A stretch of DNA of 64,000 bases from Morinoia aosen (taxonomy: Eukaryota > Arthropoda > Malacostraca > Amphipoda > Talitridae): NCBI GenBank assembly GCA_030386875.1, contig CM059573.1, positions 32,219,891 to 32,283,890 on the forward strand. The letters are read 5' to 3'. The position numbers were made by a program, and so were the translations under genes. Below, piece after piece: positions 49,331-61,613 of the stretch. The notes under the pieces were generated by a model. The model saw nothing but the letters and a program-made list of their open reading frames with translations, was not told where the DNA came from and made no database searches. How positions within the stretch are numbered: the stretch's first letter is position 1; the number at the start of each line of letters is the position of its first letter.

Positions 49331-50041
49331 CGATCCAATGGCGGAAGCGCGAAGAAACGCTTGGAGCGAGCGCACAAAAATCCCAACGAATTTCCCGAGC
49401 GCGCTGCTCCACGGCGCTATGCTCCGATCCGCTTGCAGTGTAAACAGACGAGCGTTTCTCAATTCAAACAAGAACAAGCATTATTGCCTCTCTGCTCCGT
49501 GCCGCTCTGCTCCGCTCTCTCCACTCGTAGTGTGAACGCACCCTTAAGGCCCTATTACATGTGGCAACATTTTGCCTCGACTACGGCAACTGAAATGACG
49601 CCACTTGTGGGTGCGCTATCACACTAGGCAACCAGTGTGGCGTTGCCAATTGCAGAGGGAGGTTGTAGCTCGCAGTGACTGCGGCATATGAGTTCATATT
49701 TCATCATTAAATGAAAAGCATCAAGAACGTATACAAAACTTAGATCCTGTTTTACGCTTTTAAATGTCCTTGCATTATTTATTAACTTCGTTCTCTAAAA
49801 ACGGATGAGATTGAAGGGTCATACGACTATTGATTCAATATAATTCTTTCGATGTATTATTGACTTCCAGGAAAATAATATTTGATTTGTGGGAATCAAT
49901 ATTAAATGCACTATTAAAAACATCATTCTGTAATACATTTTTAATATCTTTTTTACAGCTCATTTTCGCATACAAATATAATAATTTGTGTTTTTATACC
50001 GCACAGAAATAAACAAAAGGAACAGTAATTTCATTAATTAA

Positions 50042-50245
50042 CACTATGACTGCGGTATAAAGTCAACACCGAACTCAAATATTAAGTCAATTGTAGTAAA
50101 CTATTTTGAAAATACCAAACATGAACTGGATCGCGCCTTCATTTAGCTTTGATTAAATATTTATGGAAATTGAGTTTTCGTCGGTGAGCAGCATTATGAA
50201 AATTACCTCCGTATGCCACCGGTGGCGCACGTCGCAGTCAAAGTG
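50042..50245 (-). mobile_element. TTAA MITE, copy 1
   Basis: The ends CACTATGACTGCGG and CCGTCGCAGTCAAAGTG-type are flanked by TTAA at 50038-50041 and 50246-50249. It is an inverted relative of 62399-62619. TTAACACTTTGACTGCG ends are typical of piggyBac-type MITEs. Confidence 0.85.
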
Positions 50246-50697
50246 TTAAGCACATTCATTTGGTATATTGATATAGTTAGGTTCAAGCCTAAAAAACATA
50301 TTAAAGGGTTTGATCATTAGAACATGAATAAATTATTGCCTATTTTTCTACCCGCTACTTATGATACAAGATTATAATTGAATGCACATTCAGTTACCTG
50401 ACTTCATAGAGTCAATCTACTTTTTTCTGCCACTTTTTAATTGTGGCAGTTAGAAATGTTTTTCTATTTTTTTATGGCTTCGATAGTTACATCATATTCA
50501 GCTAAACTGTTTAAACTTATAAACCTATGAATTATTCTTTTCCAACTTTCTGCCACTTTATTTATCATAAAATACTACCTGATAAGCATTCCAATATATG
50601 GAAAAGTTATAGCATTTGAAAATGAAACGTCACGAACGTATGGTAAATGGTAATATTCCGCTTTATTTTGTATAGAAATTACGACTAATTATATGCC

Positions 50698-52127
50698 TGT
50701 AGGGGCGACCCTGCCGGCCATCCGCTCTTCTTCCCAGTGACGTCGGAAGACATAGATTAGTCCTCTGTATAGCCTGCGATGCTTCACAGATTGGTACCTT
50801 TTTGTGATCATAGAAGCCTACTGTAGTCTCCTTCTAATGTGTGATTATTAACTGTTTATTGTAGCTCATAGAGTTAAGCCCTGTCGCTAATTTTGTTTCA
50901 TTTCCATTCTAGACTTGAACTTGAACCGTATAGAACCCTGGTGAACGTAATTTTCTAAACAGTAGATAGTGTCACCATTTCTGACGAGTAAGTGGTTTAC
51001 ATCTGTTTTTTTTTTGTGCTGTTAGGGCCCGAGCTGAAAATTAGGCAGGCGTTCTTTGTGTTGAAATTGAATGTTAGTAAAGTTGAGTGCTCTCTTTTCC
51101 GTTTAATTGTTCCGTTTTCAGCACTTACTACTTTCTACCCCAACTTTATCTTATTTCATAATCTTCTTTCTCCGTTAACTGTGTCTGTGCTCTTTCTACC
51201 TAGATCCTGCGTACCCGTAACTCTGTGCTAAGTGGTGCCTTTCTCCTTCCTCTCTTTGGATCGCCTTTGTTGCCTTAGACTGGTTCTTAGTTAGGTCAAC
51301 TCTAATGATTATTTCTTCTACATCGTCTTGCTTATTGTAACTTATTGAAATAGAGTCCTTATCTTCTCTATTTCCCGTTAGACCTGCTAATGAGATTTTC
51401 TCTCGCCGAAAATTAACTGTTGACCCTGACTAGCCGCTAGCGGTGTTAAAGTGGTTTGCTGGTTCGCAGGCTGGACTTACCCTGTGCGACGGGAAGCCAC
51501 GCTCGTGTCTGTTCATGTTCATCCGTCTGGTCTACTAACTAGAGCTCACTCGCTGGCTTGTCGCCCAGCGCACCTGCGTGCCTCATCCTTGGTGCCTTAT
51601 CCTGCACGGGTCCTTGGTGCCGTATCCTGCACGGGTCCTTGGTGCCTTATCCTGCACGGGTCCTTGGTGCCTTATCCTGCACGGGTCCTTGGTGCCTTAT
51701 CCTGCACGGGTCCTTGGTGCCTTATCCTGCACGGGTCCTTGGTGCCTTATCCTGCACGGGTCCTTGGTGCCTTATCCTGCACGGGTCCTTGGTGCCTTAT
51801 CCTGCACGGGTCCTTGGTGCCTTATCCTGCACGGGTCCTTGGTGCCTTATCCTGCACGGGTCCTTGGTGCCTTATCCTGCACGGGTCCTTGGTGCCCCTT
51901 TCTGTCGCGTGTTCTTTGGCCGCCCACCCTCACGGTTCTCCACCTGCATTCTACCTTGCCAACAATAAGTTAAGATATTTGTATTTTTTTCTTTATTTAT
52001 GCAATCAATAAAACTAATGGTTGTTTCGTGTTTCAATTCCCGAGGGGGTTGGGGTGCCGAGAGCGTTTTGACCTGACATCCCCACAACTAGAGCTGTACG
52101 GAATTCTTCCGTCGCTTGGCCCTGACA
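50698..52127 (+). repeat. 5' LTR
   Basis: 1430 bp, unusually long. It begins TGTAGGGGCGACCCTGCCGG and ends CGCTTGGCCCTGACA. It contains the 25-bp minisatellite. Identical in almost every other position to the 3' LTR. Confidence 0.92.
51586..51885 (+). repeat. 25-bp minisatellite in the 5' LTR, 12 units
   Basis: Twelve near-perfect units with the text CCTTGGTGCC then TTATCCTGCACGGG, plus a partial thirteenth. One unit has GTATCC in place of TTATCC. Because 25 is not a multiple of 3, three frames stay open with a 25-residue period; these are artefacts. The 3' LTR has only five units. Confidence 0.95.
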
Positions 52128-52133
52128 TATTTG

Positions 52134-52151
52134 TGGCGACCTTGTCAGGGG
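52134..52151 (+). promoter_or_regulatory. Primer-binding site of the LTR element
   Basis: TGGCGACCTTGTC lies six bases after the 5' LTR. TGGCGACC starts are known from gypsy-type elements primed by tRNA-Arg; the exact tRNA is uncertain. Confidence 0.6.
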
Positions 52152-54328
52152 GATGTTCGGGTTAATTTCGCTCACACCTCTCATTCCGACCTAACCTCTG
52201 GATTGAATACATGTAACACACCACTGTTCACTGCTCGCGAGTCTGCTGGTCGAGGTGAGTGGAATTTCTCATTGGCAGTGCTATCGTGGAAGTGTGAAGG
52301 CTCAGTGTTTATTTTCTAGTATTAGCAGAGGGCACTGCGATACATTGTTCGGACAATTTCTATTAGGGACTTGTCGAACATCAAATTATCCGTTATTTCT
52401 CTAAGCGTGTATTGGCTGATCAGCCATACTGGTTGCCGTGATCTGTCTGAAGTGGCCAGCTTGAATCCATTATGTCAGGTCTCCCCACTATTGCTGAGCT
52501 TAAGGCTGAGGCTACTGAGTTGGGGTTGAAGGGAGACGCTATTGTGGACTTCGTGTATAAGCAGCAAGCTTTTTATCGAGATCAACGGGCTGTGGAGCGA
52601 GCTGCTCTTGCTGATGAGAAGGAAAAAGAAAGAGCTCACGAACTGAAGGTGTTAGAGTTACGTCATAAGTCACCTGATGTTGATTGCTCAGATTTAAATT
52701 TGCAGCCAAATTTGCCCGTGTTGGAAGACGGTGAAGAAATCACCTCTTACTTAATTAGGTTCGATCGCATAGCTTCCCTGTTGGGTATTAGCGAGAGGAC
52801 ATTTGCAGTTAGGCCGGGGTCCTTGTTGGAGGGCAAGGCGCCAAAATTTTACGCCGCCCTCTCTCCTGATATCACTGGAGATTACTCAAAACTATAGAAA
52901 GCTCTACTTGAAGGTTTCAATAAAACTCCTGATACGTACAGAGAAGAGTTTCGTTGCATGAGAATTTGCCCTGATCAAACCTATCAACAATTTGCCGTAC
53001 AATTGACCAGAGTCTTAGATTTTTGGTTGGAGTCTCGCTCTGTTCAGAAAGACTTTGAAAGTCTGAAGAACTTTTTTCTTGTTGATCAGCTGCTTAGTTG
53101 CGTTCCCCCACAGTTGAGGTTATTCATTAAGGAGCAAGATGCTCACACGATTGAAGACATAGTTCGCCTTGCTGACAACTGGAGTGTGGCTCATAAAGCC
53201 TATCCTAAGCAGAAAGAGAAGTCCGTCATTCGGAGGTCTTATGTTTCCGAGTTTCAGAGCCGTGCAAGCAACCCTCCAGCCCCAACTTAGACCTCTGTTC
53301 GGAGCCAAAGCCCTAAACGATTTTCTACGAAGTGTTTTGTGTGTGGTGATCCTAATCATGTTAAGCGTAATTGTCCTAGGAATCCTTTCCTTTACGCCAA
53401 GCCCTCTACTGATAGGGTTCATAATGTTCAGTTCAGTCTCGATGACGCAACTAAACGTAACTACTATACTTGTGGTACCGTTAACGGGACCCACGTGTCC
53501 ACGATCTTGAGGGATTCAGGTTTCAGCGCAATCATTGTTTCACGTGATTTGTTCCCCGACACAGATGTCTCGAAATGCAAGACCGTAGAGGTCGCGGACT
53601 ACTTAGGCCGAAGGGACGTTTTTTCCGTTGGTGAGATGCTACATTAGATGCAAGTATTTTTGTGGCTGGGTCGACGCAATCAGAGCGCCGACAAAATTTT
53701 GTTCAGTGATGATTGGTAACGTGGATGGTGCTTCAGATCTTCCTCTGTGTGATTTAGGATTTGAATCGGAATCAAAACCTGAATCCGTCGCAGCAGTTAC
53801 TACTCGTTCGAGTAAGACTTCTAAACTGACTCATCCATTAGTTTTGCCAAATATTGACTGCATTAACATAACTCCTGTAAAGTTCAGAGCAATGCAGGAG
53901 TCTTGTCCTAGTCTTTCAAAATTAGAGAATTATTAGTCAGGAGAACGTGTTGTGATGAGGGACAAATCTATTTTCTGTTTTGAGAAGCACAAAGACTTGA
54001 TTTATCGTCGGTGTATCTCCTGTAAAACAACTAGGCTTATAGGTAAATTTTCACTTGTGGTCCCGGCGCCTTGCCGTAGAAGCGTCTTAAACCATGGCGC
54101 ACGAGTCCCCTCTTGCTGGCCATTTCGGCCATAGGAAAACGGGACTACGTGTTAAGGAATTATTCTTCTGGCCTTCTGTCACTATGGATATCAGGAATTT
54201 TTGTCTCTCGTGCGATAAATGTCAGAGGCTAGGCCCAAAGGGGCAGACGAAAAGAGTTCCACTGGAACAAATGCCGGTAGTGACGGAGCCTTTCAGTAAG
54301 GTTTCCATAGACTTGGTTGGTCCTTTAA

Positions 54329-54842
54329 GGAGATCATCCCAAGCCCAATTGGGCCCCACCGGCTCCCCCCACTGAAAATTTTTTTTTTGTTGAAAAAGGA
54401 TCCTTAGGGGATGGGTTATTGTGCCATGAAATTTTATGGCCCTACGGAGACTAACAAACTCAAGATCGTTTTTTTCAAATTCGAATTCTTTGAAGAAATA
54501 TATACCTCTAAACCCAAAAAAATTGTTGCTGATTTTTGAAATTTCAAAAATTTTTGAAAAAATAGAAAAAATTCGAATTTCAAAAAAGCCGATCTTGAGT
54601 TTGTTAGAAATGTTCCAAGGGTTCTAAAACTGTCTTTGTTTTTGTTCTAGCATCAAAACTGAAGGAGGAGTTCCAATCTGAAATATCAATAAAAATATAC
54701 CAAAAAACATATTTTTCGTAAAAAAATAAGGCCTAAATCTAAAAAATGACATGAGTAAAAAAGGTTTACTTTCACAAAAGACATATACTGGCCAATTTTC
54801 AAACGAATCGGACGAAAAAAGTCTCAAACTGGGATGATCCCC
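54329..54842. mobile_element. TTAA MITE inserted in the integrase region
   Basis: 514 bp with ends GGAGATCATCCCA and TGGGATGATCCCC and TTAA on both sides (54325-54328 and 54843-54846). It shares long blocks, inverted, with the 3321-4453 element. It is younger than the LTR element, which it interrupts. Confidence 0.92.
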
Positions 54843-57278
54843 TTAACCCCATGTTCCTCTGAGGGCCATAAATATATCCTGACATTAATTGATTTCGCCA
54901 CCGGGTTTCCGGATGCTGTACCTCTCGAAGAGATAGACTCAGTGTCCGTTGCAGAGGCCTTGTTGTCGATATTTTCACGGACTGGAATACCCCGAGTAAT
55001 CCTCTCAGACCGAGGTACTCAATTTACTTCTAAATTATTAATGGGTGAGTTACATCGACTCCTCGGTGTTAAACCCGTGTTCACCACTCCTTACCACCCG
55101 ATGGGCAATGGTAGGATAGAGCGTGTACACGGCCCACTCAAAGCGTGCTTCCGTAAGTTATGCTCAGACAAGCCGAAGGAGTGGCACCGCTATTTGATCC
55201 CCACTCTTTTCGCGTTGCGCGAGCTCCCTAGTGACCGCTCAGGATTCTCAGCGTTCGAACTACTCTACGGGCGTCAGGTACGTGGCCCCTTTTCAGTTCT
55301 GCGAGACCTGTGGGAAGACAACTCCCTGGTGGAGGAACAACGATCTTCTTTCCAGTACGTAATTGAACTGCAGGAGAAACTGCAAGAGTGTTCAAAGATG
55401 GCAGTCCAGAATACTGGCATGAGCGTTAAGCGCTACAAGGACTATTATGATGTTAAGTCCTAGGACAGACAGTTTAGTCCTGGTCATAAGGTTTTGTTAC
55501 TGTTGCCTGATAACTCATATAAATTGTTGATGGCCTGGGAGGGACCGTTCAAAATCCTTGAGAGGAAAAGTAGAGTTACTTACCTGATTGATGAAGCTGG
55601 TGTTCCTAAGTTGTACCACGTAAACCTATTGAAAAGATACTACCGTAGATCTTCAGATGATAGCAGCCGGGGTGACGAAACCGCATCCTCTGTTGTCCCC
55701 ATGCGGGCAGGACCCTTGGCTATTTGCCAAAATTGTGTCATTGAAGAGCTGCCTTCAGACTTCCTGGAAGCCGAGACTGGATGGTCTAGTATGCTTAACT
55801 GGGACATGTCTGATGAGACAGAGCGTCCTGTTCTTAATGCAGAGTTAACGAAACCCGAAATCAATGACTTACTGAATTTGCTACTAGAGCATCGCAAAGT
55901 TCTTGACCCTCGTCCTGGGTGTACTAATACCATTACGTACGAGATTCAACTGATGACCTCTCAACCAGTTCGGGCTAAATTCTATCCCGTACCTGTTCAC
56001 TTGAAATCTCACTTTGACAAAGAAGTTGACAATCTTTTGGAACTAGGCATAGTTCAGCCATCGAAATCCTCTTATTGCTCCCCTGCTGTAATGGTCAAGA
56101 AACCAGATGGTTCGTACCGCCTAACCGTAGATTACAGGGCATTAAACTCAATAACTGTGTTCCAAGCAGAGCCTCCCTGCTTGATTGACTCCGAGCTCCA
56201 CAAATTTACCGGAGCCAAGTATTTCTCGGAAATAGACTTGACCCGGGCCTATCACCAAATATCTCTTGCAAAAGAGGCTCAGCCCCTAACTGCTTTCCCA
56301 ACTAGCCGTGGCCTAATGGAGTTCGTAAAGCTGCCATTTGGGCTGGTTAACGCCTGTTCTCGGTACGCCCATTTGATGCGCATTGTGTTGCACGGGTTGG
56401 AAAATGTAACTTTCTACTTTGACAATATTTACGCTTACGGGAAAACGTGGGATGAGCACCTTAAAGCACTAGAGTCTGTGTTTGTCAGGCTTCAACAGCA
56501 CGGGCTGACAGCTCGTCCTTCGAAGTGTAGATTTGGCTTTCCCACCATGAAGTACTTGGGGTTTGTTGTCGGTGCAGACGAAATCAGACCTCAGGGCGAT
56601 AAAATCACGACTATTGTGAATTTGCCTCTTCCTACTACGAAGAAGTTGCTGAGATCTTTCATTGGCTTAGCATCGTTCTACCGCCGCTTTATTCCAAACG
56701 CTGCCAGTCTCTTTGCTCCCATGACTGAATTATTAAAGAAAGATAGTAAAGAACCCCTTTCTTGGACTGACCAGGGCCTTGAAAATTTCGAGCTTGTGAA
56801 ACGATTTTTGTCAGCTGAGCCTGTTCTAAAATTACCAAAAGTTCATTACCCATTTGTATTGCGTACTGATGCGTCTAATGTTGGTTTGGGTGCGATCCTG
56901 ATTCAGTACCACGATAACGTGCCTCACCCTGTCGCCTACGCGAGCCGTAAGCTGGTAGACAGAGAAACTCGTTACTCCACAATCGAACGAGAGTGTCTTG
57001 CCATAGTGAGGGGTGTAGGAAAGTTTAAATTTTATTTGCTTGGTGCAGAATTCCTGCTGGAGGTTGATCATAAACCTTTACTCTCCTTGCAGAAACTAAA
57101 GTGTGAAAACTCCCGTTTGATGAGATGGGCTTTGAACCTACAGTCATTTAGGTTCACAATTGTCCACATTCCTGGTAAAGATAACCTTGGAGCAGATTTT
57201 CTCAGCCGACTTCCATCGGATTGAAAGACTGCTTCCTTGTGGAGGCGTCGCATTCGCTGGTAATAACTAAATGTTCAT

Positions 57279-57993
57279 GTGTAACTCAAGGCTATGTCAC
57301 GAGAAATGTTCCCTTCACCTCCTTGTTAACAATTCATTAACAAGAAGATCAGGTTCTCGGAATAGAGGAATGACACACCTCCAGGCTATATACACAACAC
57401 AAATTAAATAAATAATGATCGGCAATCACCGTACATATACTAAAAAAGAAAAGGTACTCACCGATTAGTTGATACACGACTTACATCCGCGCGATTCTGT
57501 GCGCACCTGTATCGATGAGCTGCCTTTGCATTGACGGATATTTATATACGCCATATGAATTCAGCATGAATTCATAATTACGGCAGAATTGATACAATAC
57601 GATAACATTGACTCACAATCCATGAACATGTCATTAGAACCCAGTTCAATTTTACAACCTGCCTCAAAGCCTACCCTACTGAATTACACACAATTGATAT
57701 CCCAGTAAATCTGGCAGGCCAGCCCTTCCCTCACTTTCCCACACATGAATATGACAGAATACCCCTCAATTATTGTGGCGTTCAGCAGTACAGATGTGGT
57801 CATAACGTTCGTTCACACGTTCCTTCTCAAAGGCACGAATCCAGTTCAGTCTTCACAAGTGATTCTCAGTTCAAAAAAATTTATGACGACCACCTTCCAA
57901 ATCTCCACTTCTGACTTCTAGCGCGTAACCTCCAATCACGTTAGACATCTGCGACGACCGCCCTGCCTGCAAATAATTTATCAGCTCGTTACA
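57279..57993 (-). repeat. Solo LTR of another family, minus orientation
   Basis: Boundaries TGTAACTCAAGG and GCTCGTTACA form the TG...CA structure with a TGTAAC/GTTACA inverted end. Read on the minus strand it has a TATATAAATA box near 57545, then a GTGAGTACC that could be a splice donor. A clear target duplication was not found. It lies between the RNase H part and the 3' LTR. Confidence 0.5.
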
Positions 57994-59298
57994 TCTTTTA
58001 ATTGCCAAACATTGTGCTCAAAAATTATTTCAAATTTTTACGTTAATGTGACATTATTTTTCATGACTTTTATTTCAAAACTTCTTTTCAAAAGGAACTG
58101 TATATCTTATGATCCGAAATACTCCTTACCCGCCCAACTGTCGTTCAAATTATTACTTCATATACTGCACAGTTTGGTTACGATGTTTTCATTTCTGGAA
58201 AATAGACGTGACATTTTTTTCAATTTCATTTTAATTTACGGGCTCAAAACAACTTATTCAACTTCCTCTATACGTTCAATATATTCAATATTTTCACTTA
58301 TATTTTTCAGAATGCTTTTCCAGTATGACACTTAGTTACACGTACTTCTTTCTATGATGATGCACCGCGTTAGACTGCTCGCATCTAATCAGCTCTGTCC
58401 CTCCGTTCAAAAGCTGTACTCCCCCTTTTCTTTTGTGAGACCAATCATGTTCTCACGGGCTTCTTGAGCGTCCTCCTAGACTTCCCTCTAACGTTCCCAT
58501 TGGTTTTCCCTGAGGCTGTCCTTTTCTCATTTACTGTTGAAATGTTTTGCCAAGCGCGCCGTAATCTCCGCCTTCTTCTGAGGTTGTTTGCTTTTTCGAT
58601 AATATATCGCTCGCTTTCTAACGGACCTTCTAAGCCTACCATGGTGTGTCATAAATCTGTCACCCTCTTCTGTCCAGCGTCCTCAGCCCCAACGCTTACA
58701 AGTGCTTCCAATAAATTTCTCTCCATGTGGTTCAGCCGAACCCTCTCAAGTTTCGCTGGCCTCTTCTCCTCATGTTATTTTAAGATCGCCCTGTCTACAA
58801 ACACTTTTGTGGAAAGGTTTCTCTGCCCTGTAAGAGATCTTGTAACCAAGTTCCCTCACACATTCCTTCGTGGTAAAATAAATACAAAACTGCCCGATGC
58901 TCTTCAGAATGGCCTTACCAAAACATTCTTTCAACGAACGTGTGGACTCGATCACTCTCTGTACTGCTAAATGCGCACCCTACAATGTTTTTACAACACA
59001 TAAAGCAAAGCCCACTGACGTATTTTTTTCTTTTTAAAGTACAAAATTTGTTACACGTAAATTTGTTACACATGATCAAAAACTCGAATTTATTACACCT
59101 GGTTAAGATTTTCCCTAAATTCTCATTTTTAATTCGAAAATAATTATTGATAGATCTTAACAGATTCTCGACACTATTATCTTAGCCTGCTGAGTGGTTC
59201 TTAGGTATAAGTTGTTCTTTCAACTCTCGTAATGATCTCTGTTGTTAAAATTAGCAAGGTTTACCTTCGTAGTTGATTCTAGTCAGGATAGAATCTTT
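57994..59298. other. Unassigned 3' part of the LTR element
   Basis: Lies between the solo LTR and the purine tract. A 168-codon plus frame at 58464-58970 and shorter minus frames show no motif I recognise; I see no envelope-like features. It could be native 3' sequence or another insertion. Confidence 0.35.
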
Positions 59299-59308
59299 AA
59301 GGGGGGAG
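59299..59308 (+). promoter_or_regulatory. Polypurine tract of the LTR element
   Basis: AAGGGGGGAG immediately before the 3' LTR, the usual second-strand primer position. Confidence 0.75.
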
Positions 59309-60553
59309 TCGTGTAGGGGCGACCCTGCCGGCCATCCGCTCTTCTTCCCAGTGACGTCGGAAGACATAGATTAGTCATCTATATAGCCTGCGATGCTTCA
59401 CAGATTGGTACCTTTTGTGATCATAGGAGCCTACTGTAGTCTCCTTCTAATGTGTGATTATTAACTGTTTATTGTAGCTCACAGAATTAAGCCCTGTCGC
59501 TAATTTTGTTTCTTTTCCATTCTAGACTTGAAGTTGAACCGTATAGAACCCTGTTGAACGTAATTTTCTAAACAGTAGATAGTGTCACCATTTCTGACGA
59601 GTAAGTGGTTTACATCTGTTTTTTTGTGCTGTTAGGGCCCGAGCTGAAAATTAGGCAGGCGTTCTTTGTGTTGAAATTGAATGTTAGTAAAGTTGAGTGT
59701 TCTCTTTTCCGTTTAATTGTTCCGTTTTCAGCACTTACTACTTTCTACCCCAACTTTATCTTATTTCATAATCTTCTTTCTCCGTTAACTGTGTCTGTGC
59801 TCTTTCTACCTAGATCCTGCGTACCCGTAACTCTGTGCTAAGTGGTGCCTTTCTCCTTCCTCTCTTTGGATCGCCTTTGTTGCCTTAGACTGGTTCTTAG
59901 TTAGGTCAACTCTAATGATTATTTCTTCTACATCGTCTTGCTTATTGTAACTTATTCAAATAGAGTCCTTATCTTTTCTTTTTCCCGTTAGACCTGCTAA
60001 TGCGGTTTTCTCTCGCCGAAAATTAACTGTTGGCCCTGACTAGCCGCTAGCGGTGTTAAAGTGGTTTGCTTGTTCGCAGGCTGGACTTACCCTGTGCCAC
60101 GGGAAGCCACGCTCGTGTCTGTTCATGTTCATCCGTCTGGTTACTAACTAGAGCTCACTCGCTGGCTTGTCGCCCGGCGCACCTGCGTGCCTCATCCATG
60201 TTGCCTTATCCTGCACGGGTCCTCAGGGCTGCCACTCTAGATATTTTATAGCTAGATCTAGATGTTTTTGCTCAAGCCTAGATTTAAAATTTGGAGCCTA
60301 GATGTTAGCTATAAAATCTAGATAGTTTTTTCAGCGTGCTAGATATTTTCTAGCTAGAATTACAATAATTATTAAGCTATGTATATGATAGAATACAGTA
60401 AATCCAAATTAGGAATTTACTATAATGGTTGGTTTCTACTTCAGTCTTATTATATTTATCAATTTGCTTCACCAAATTGTCTGAATAGTGAACCAACCAC
60501 ATTCTGATCATGTTATGTACGGATTATGAACCACACCAAGACGGCTATCTCTT

Positions 60554-61613
60554 ATGTTTTTGTGCTGCCATAGCGTAATTTCTAATTGTGATCATAAGGT
60601 TCGTAAGCTAAAGCACACTATCTCCAATTGCAAAACTAGTAATGATGTCAAAAATCATGGAACAAAATGCACATACATCATCAAACATGTATTGTGGTCT
60701 CATTTTGGCGAAAGACTGGCCAATGATATTGGCAACAATGAGTTCAGTTTATTGTTGGATGGAGTAGTAGTAGTAGTAGTATTAGCCTCGATTTGCTAGT
60801 AGTATTAGCCTCGATTTGCTAGTAGTATTAGCATCGATTTGCTAGTAGTATTAGCATCGATTTGCTTGGATGGAAGCAATGATATTTCAATCATGAAACT
60901 ACTTGGTGTATCAATTATATACTAGAGTCATGCGTCTAATAAAGTGGAATCAACTTACTTAGTAATTGCAAAATTATTAAAAGTGATGCAGATAGCGTTG
61001 TGACAGCCTTAAAACAATTGTTGATGAGTATGAATCTGAGCTCTGATAATTGCAATGCAATAGAGACTGACAATGCAAGTGTCGTTAATTGTTGGCATCA
61101 GTAATGAAGTTTATGCCAAGTTCAAAGAAGAAAATTTATATGTAACATTGATGAGATGTGTATGCCACTCATTCCAGCTTGCAGTATATCCTGTGCTTCT
61201 GGTAATTGTTTACCAACCACGTGGAATTTTTGATTACAGAAACTCATGATTGGTTTGCGAAATTTTCTTAGAGCATGCCAATACAATTAACTTTATGCAT
61301 CAATTAATATTGGTTCACATCCATTGAAAATTCCTTCAGCTCGCAAAACTTGATGGTTGTCCATCCAACCTGCTGTAAAAAAAATGCTGCTCAATGGCTG
61401 GATTTAAGAACTCATTTTGAGATTGCAAGGCAAAGGAAAAAATGCCGTACTGCTGATGTATTATTCGTAATATATTCTGATGAGAAAAATCTTGCACCAT
61501 CATTTTTTTTACAATTAATTTTAACAGAGGTGCAAAGAATTAATAAGTTATTTGAGTATAAAAATGTAGATATGATGAAGTTATTGGATGAAATGCTAAT
61601 GTTCTTTGTTTAA
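60554..61613 (+). pseudogene. hAT transposase remnant
   Basis: Pieces in order: 60554-60799 reads HTISNCKTSNDVKNHG, then HFGERLANDIGNNEFSLLLD. After a minisatellite the text resumes at 60867 with DGSNDISIMKLLGV. Near 61075-61190 comes TDNASVV, then MRCVCHSFQLAVYP, resembling the RNase H-like DDE region of hAT proteins (D..N.......C..H..NL). Next is WFAKFS near 61255, then LMVVHPTCCKKNAAQWLDLR in 61350-61613. The hATC dimer region is not recognisable. At least four frame changes or stops interrupt it. Length is well below a usual 600-residue transposase. Confidence 0.7.
60764..60865 (+). repeat. 23-bp minisatellite inserted in the hAT transposase
   Basis: Four units of AGTAGTATTAGC(C/A)TCGATTTGCT with exact 23-bp spacing (60781, 60804, 60827, 60850), preceded by (GTA)n. 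A 9-bp direct repeat TTGGATGGA (60755-60763 and 60866-60874) brackets it, and the transposase reading LLLDG / LDGSND continues across that repeat. Confidence 0.9.

Larger units (their letters stand above)
48260..49543. mobile_element. PIF/Harbinger element, deletion derivative
   Basis: The right end, reverse-complemented, reads GGGTGCGTTCACACTACGAG followed by GGAGCAGAGCGGCACGG. The left end near 48260 carries the diverged counterpart GAGAGTGCACTACAAGCGG followed by GGCACGGCGC and GGAGCGGAGCAGAGCGGAGC. Such ends with GGAGCG-rich subterminal repeats and a TTA target are typical of animal Harbingers. TTA follows the right end at 49544-49546. Inside is only the start of a transposase (48373-48599); the remainder of the nuclease and the Myb-like partner gene are absent. 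Confidence 0.75.

Noticed and set aside
51451-52011. Three long overlapping open frames (186, 136, 131 codons)
   Set aside because: Produced by the 25-bp LTR minisatellite, which lacks stops in all frames.
58012-58335. 107-codon Phe/Ser-rich frame
   Set aside because: AT-rich composition effect; no domain.
58464-58970. Envelope-like gene in the 3' part of the LTR element
   Set aside because: 168 codons without signal peptide, fusion or membrane features that I can support.
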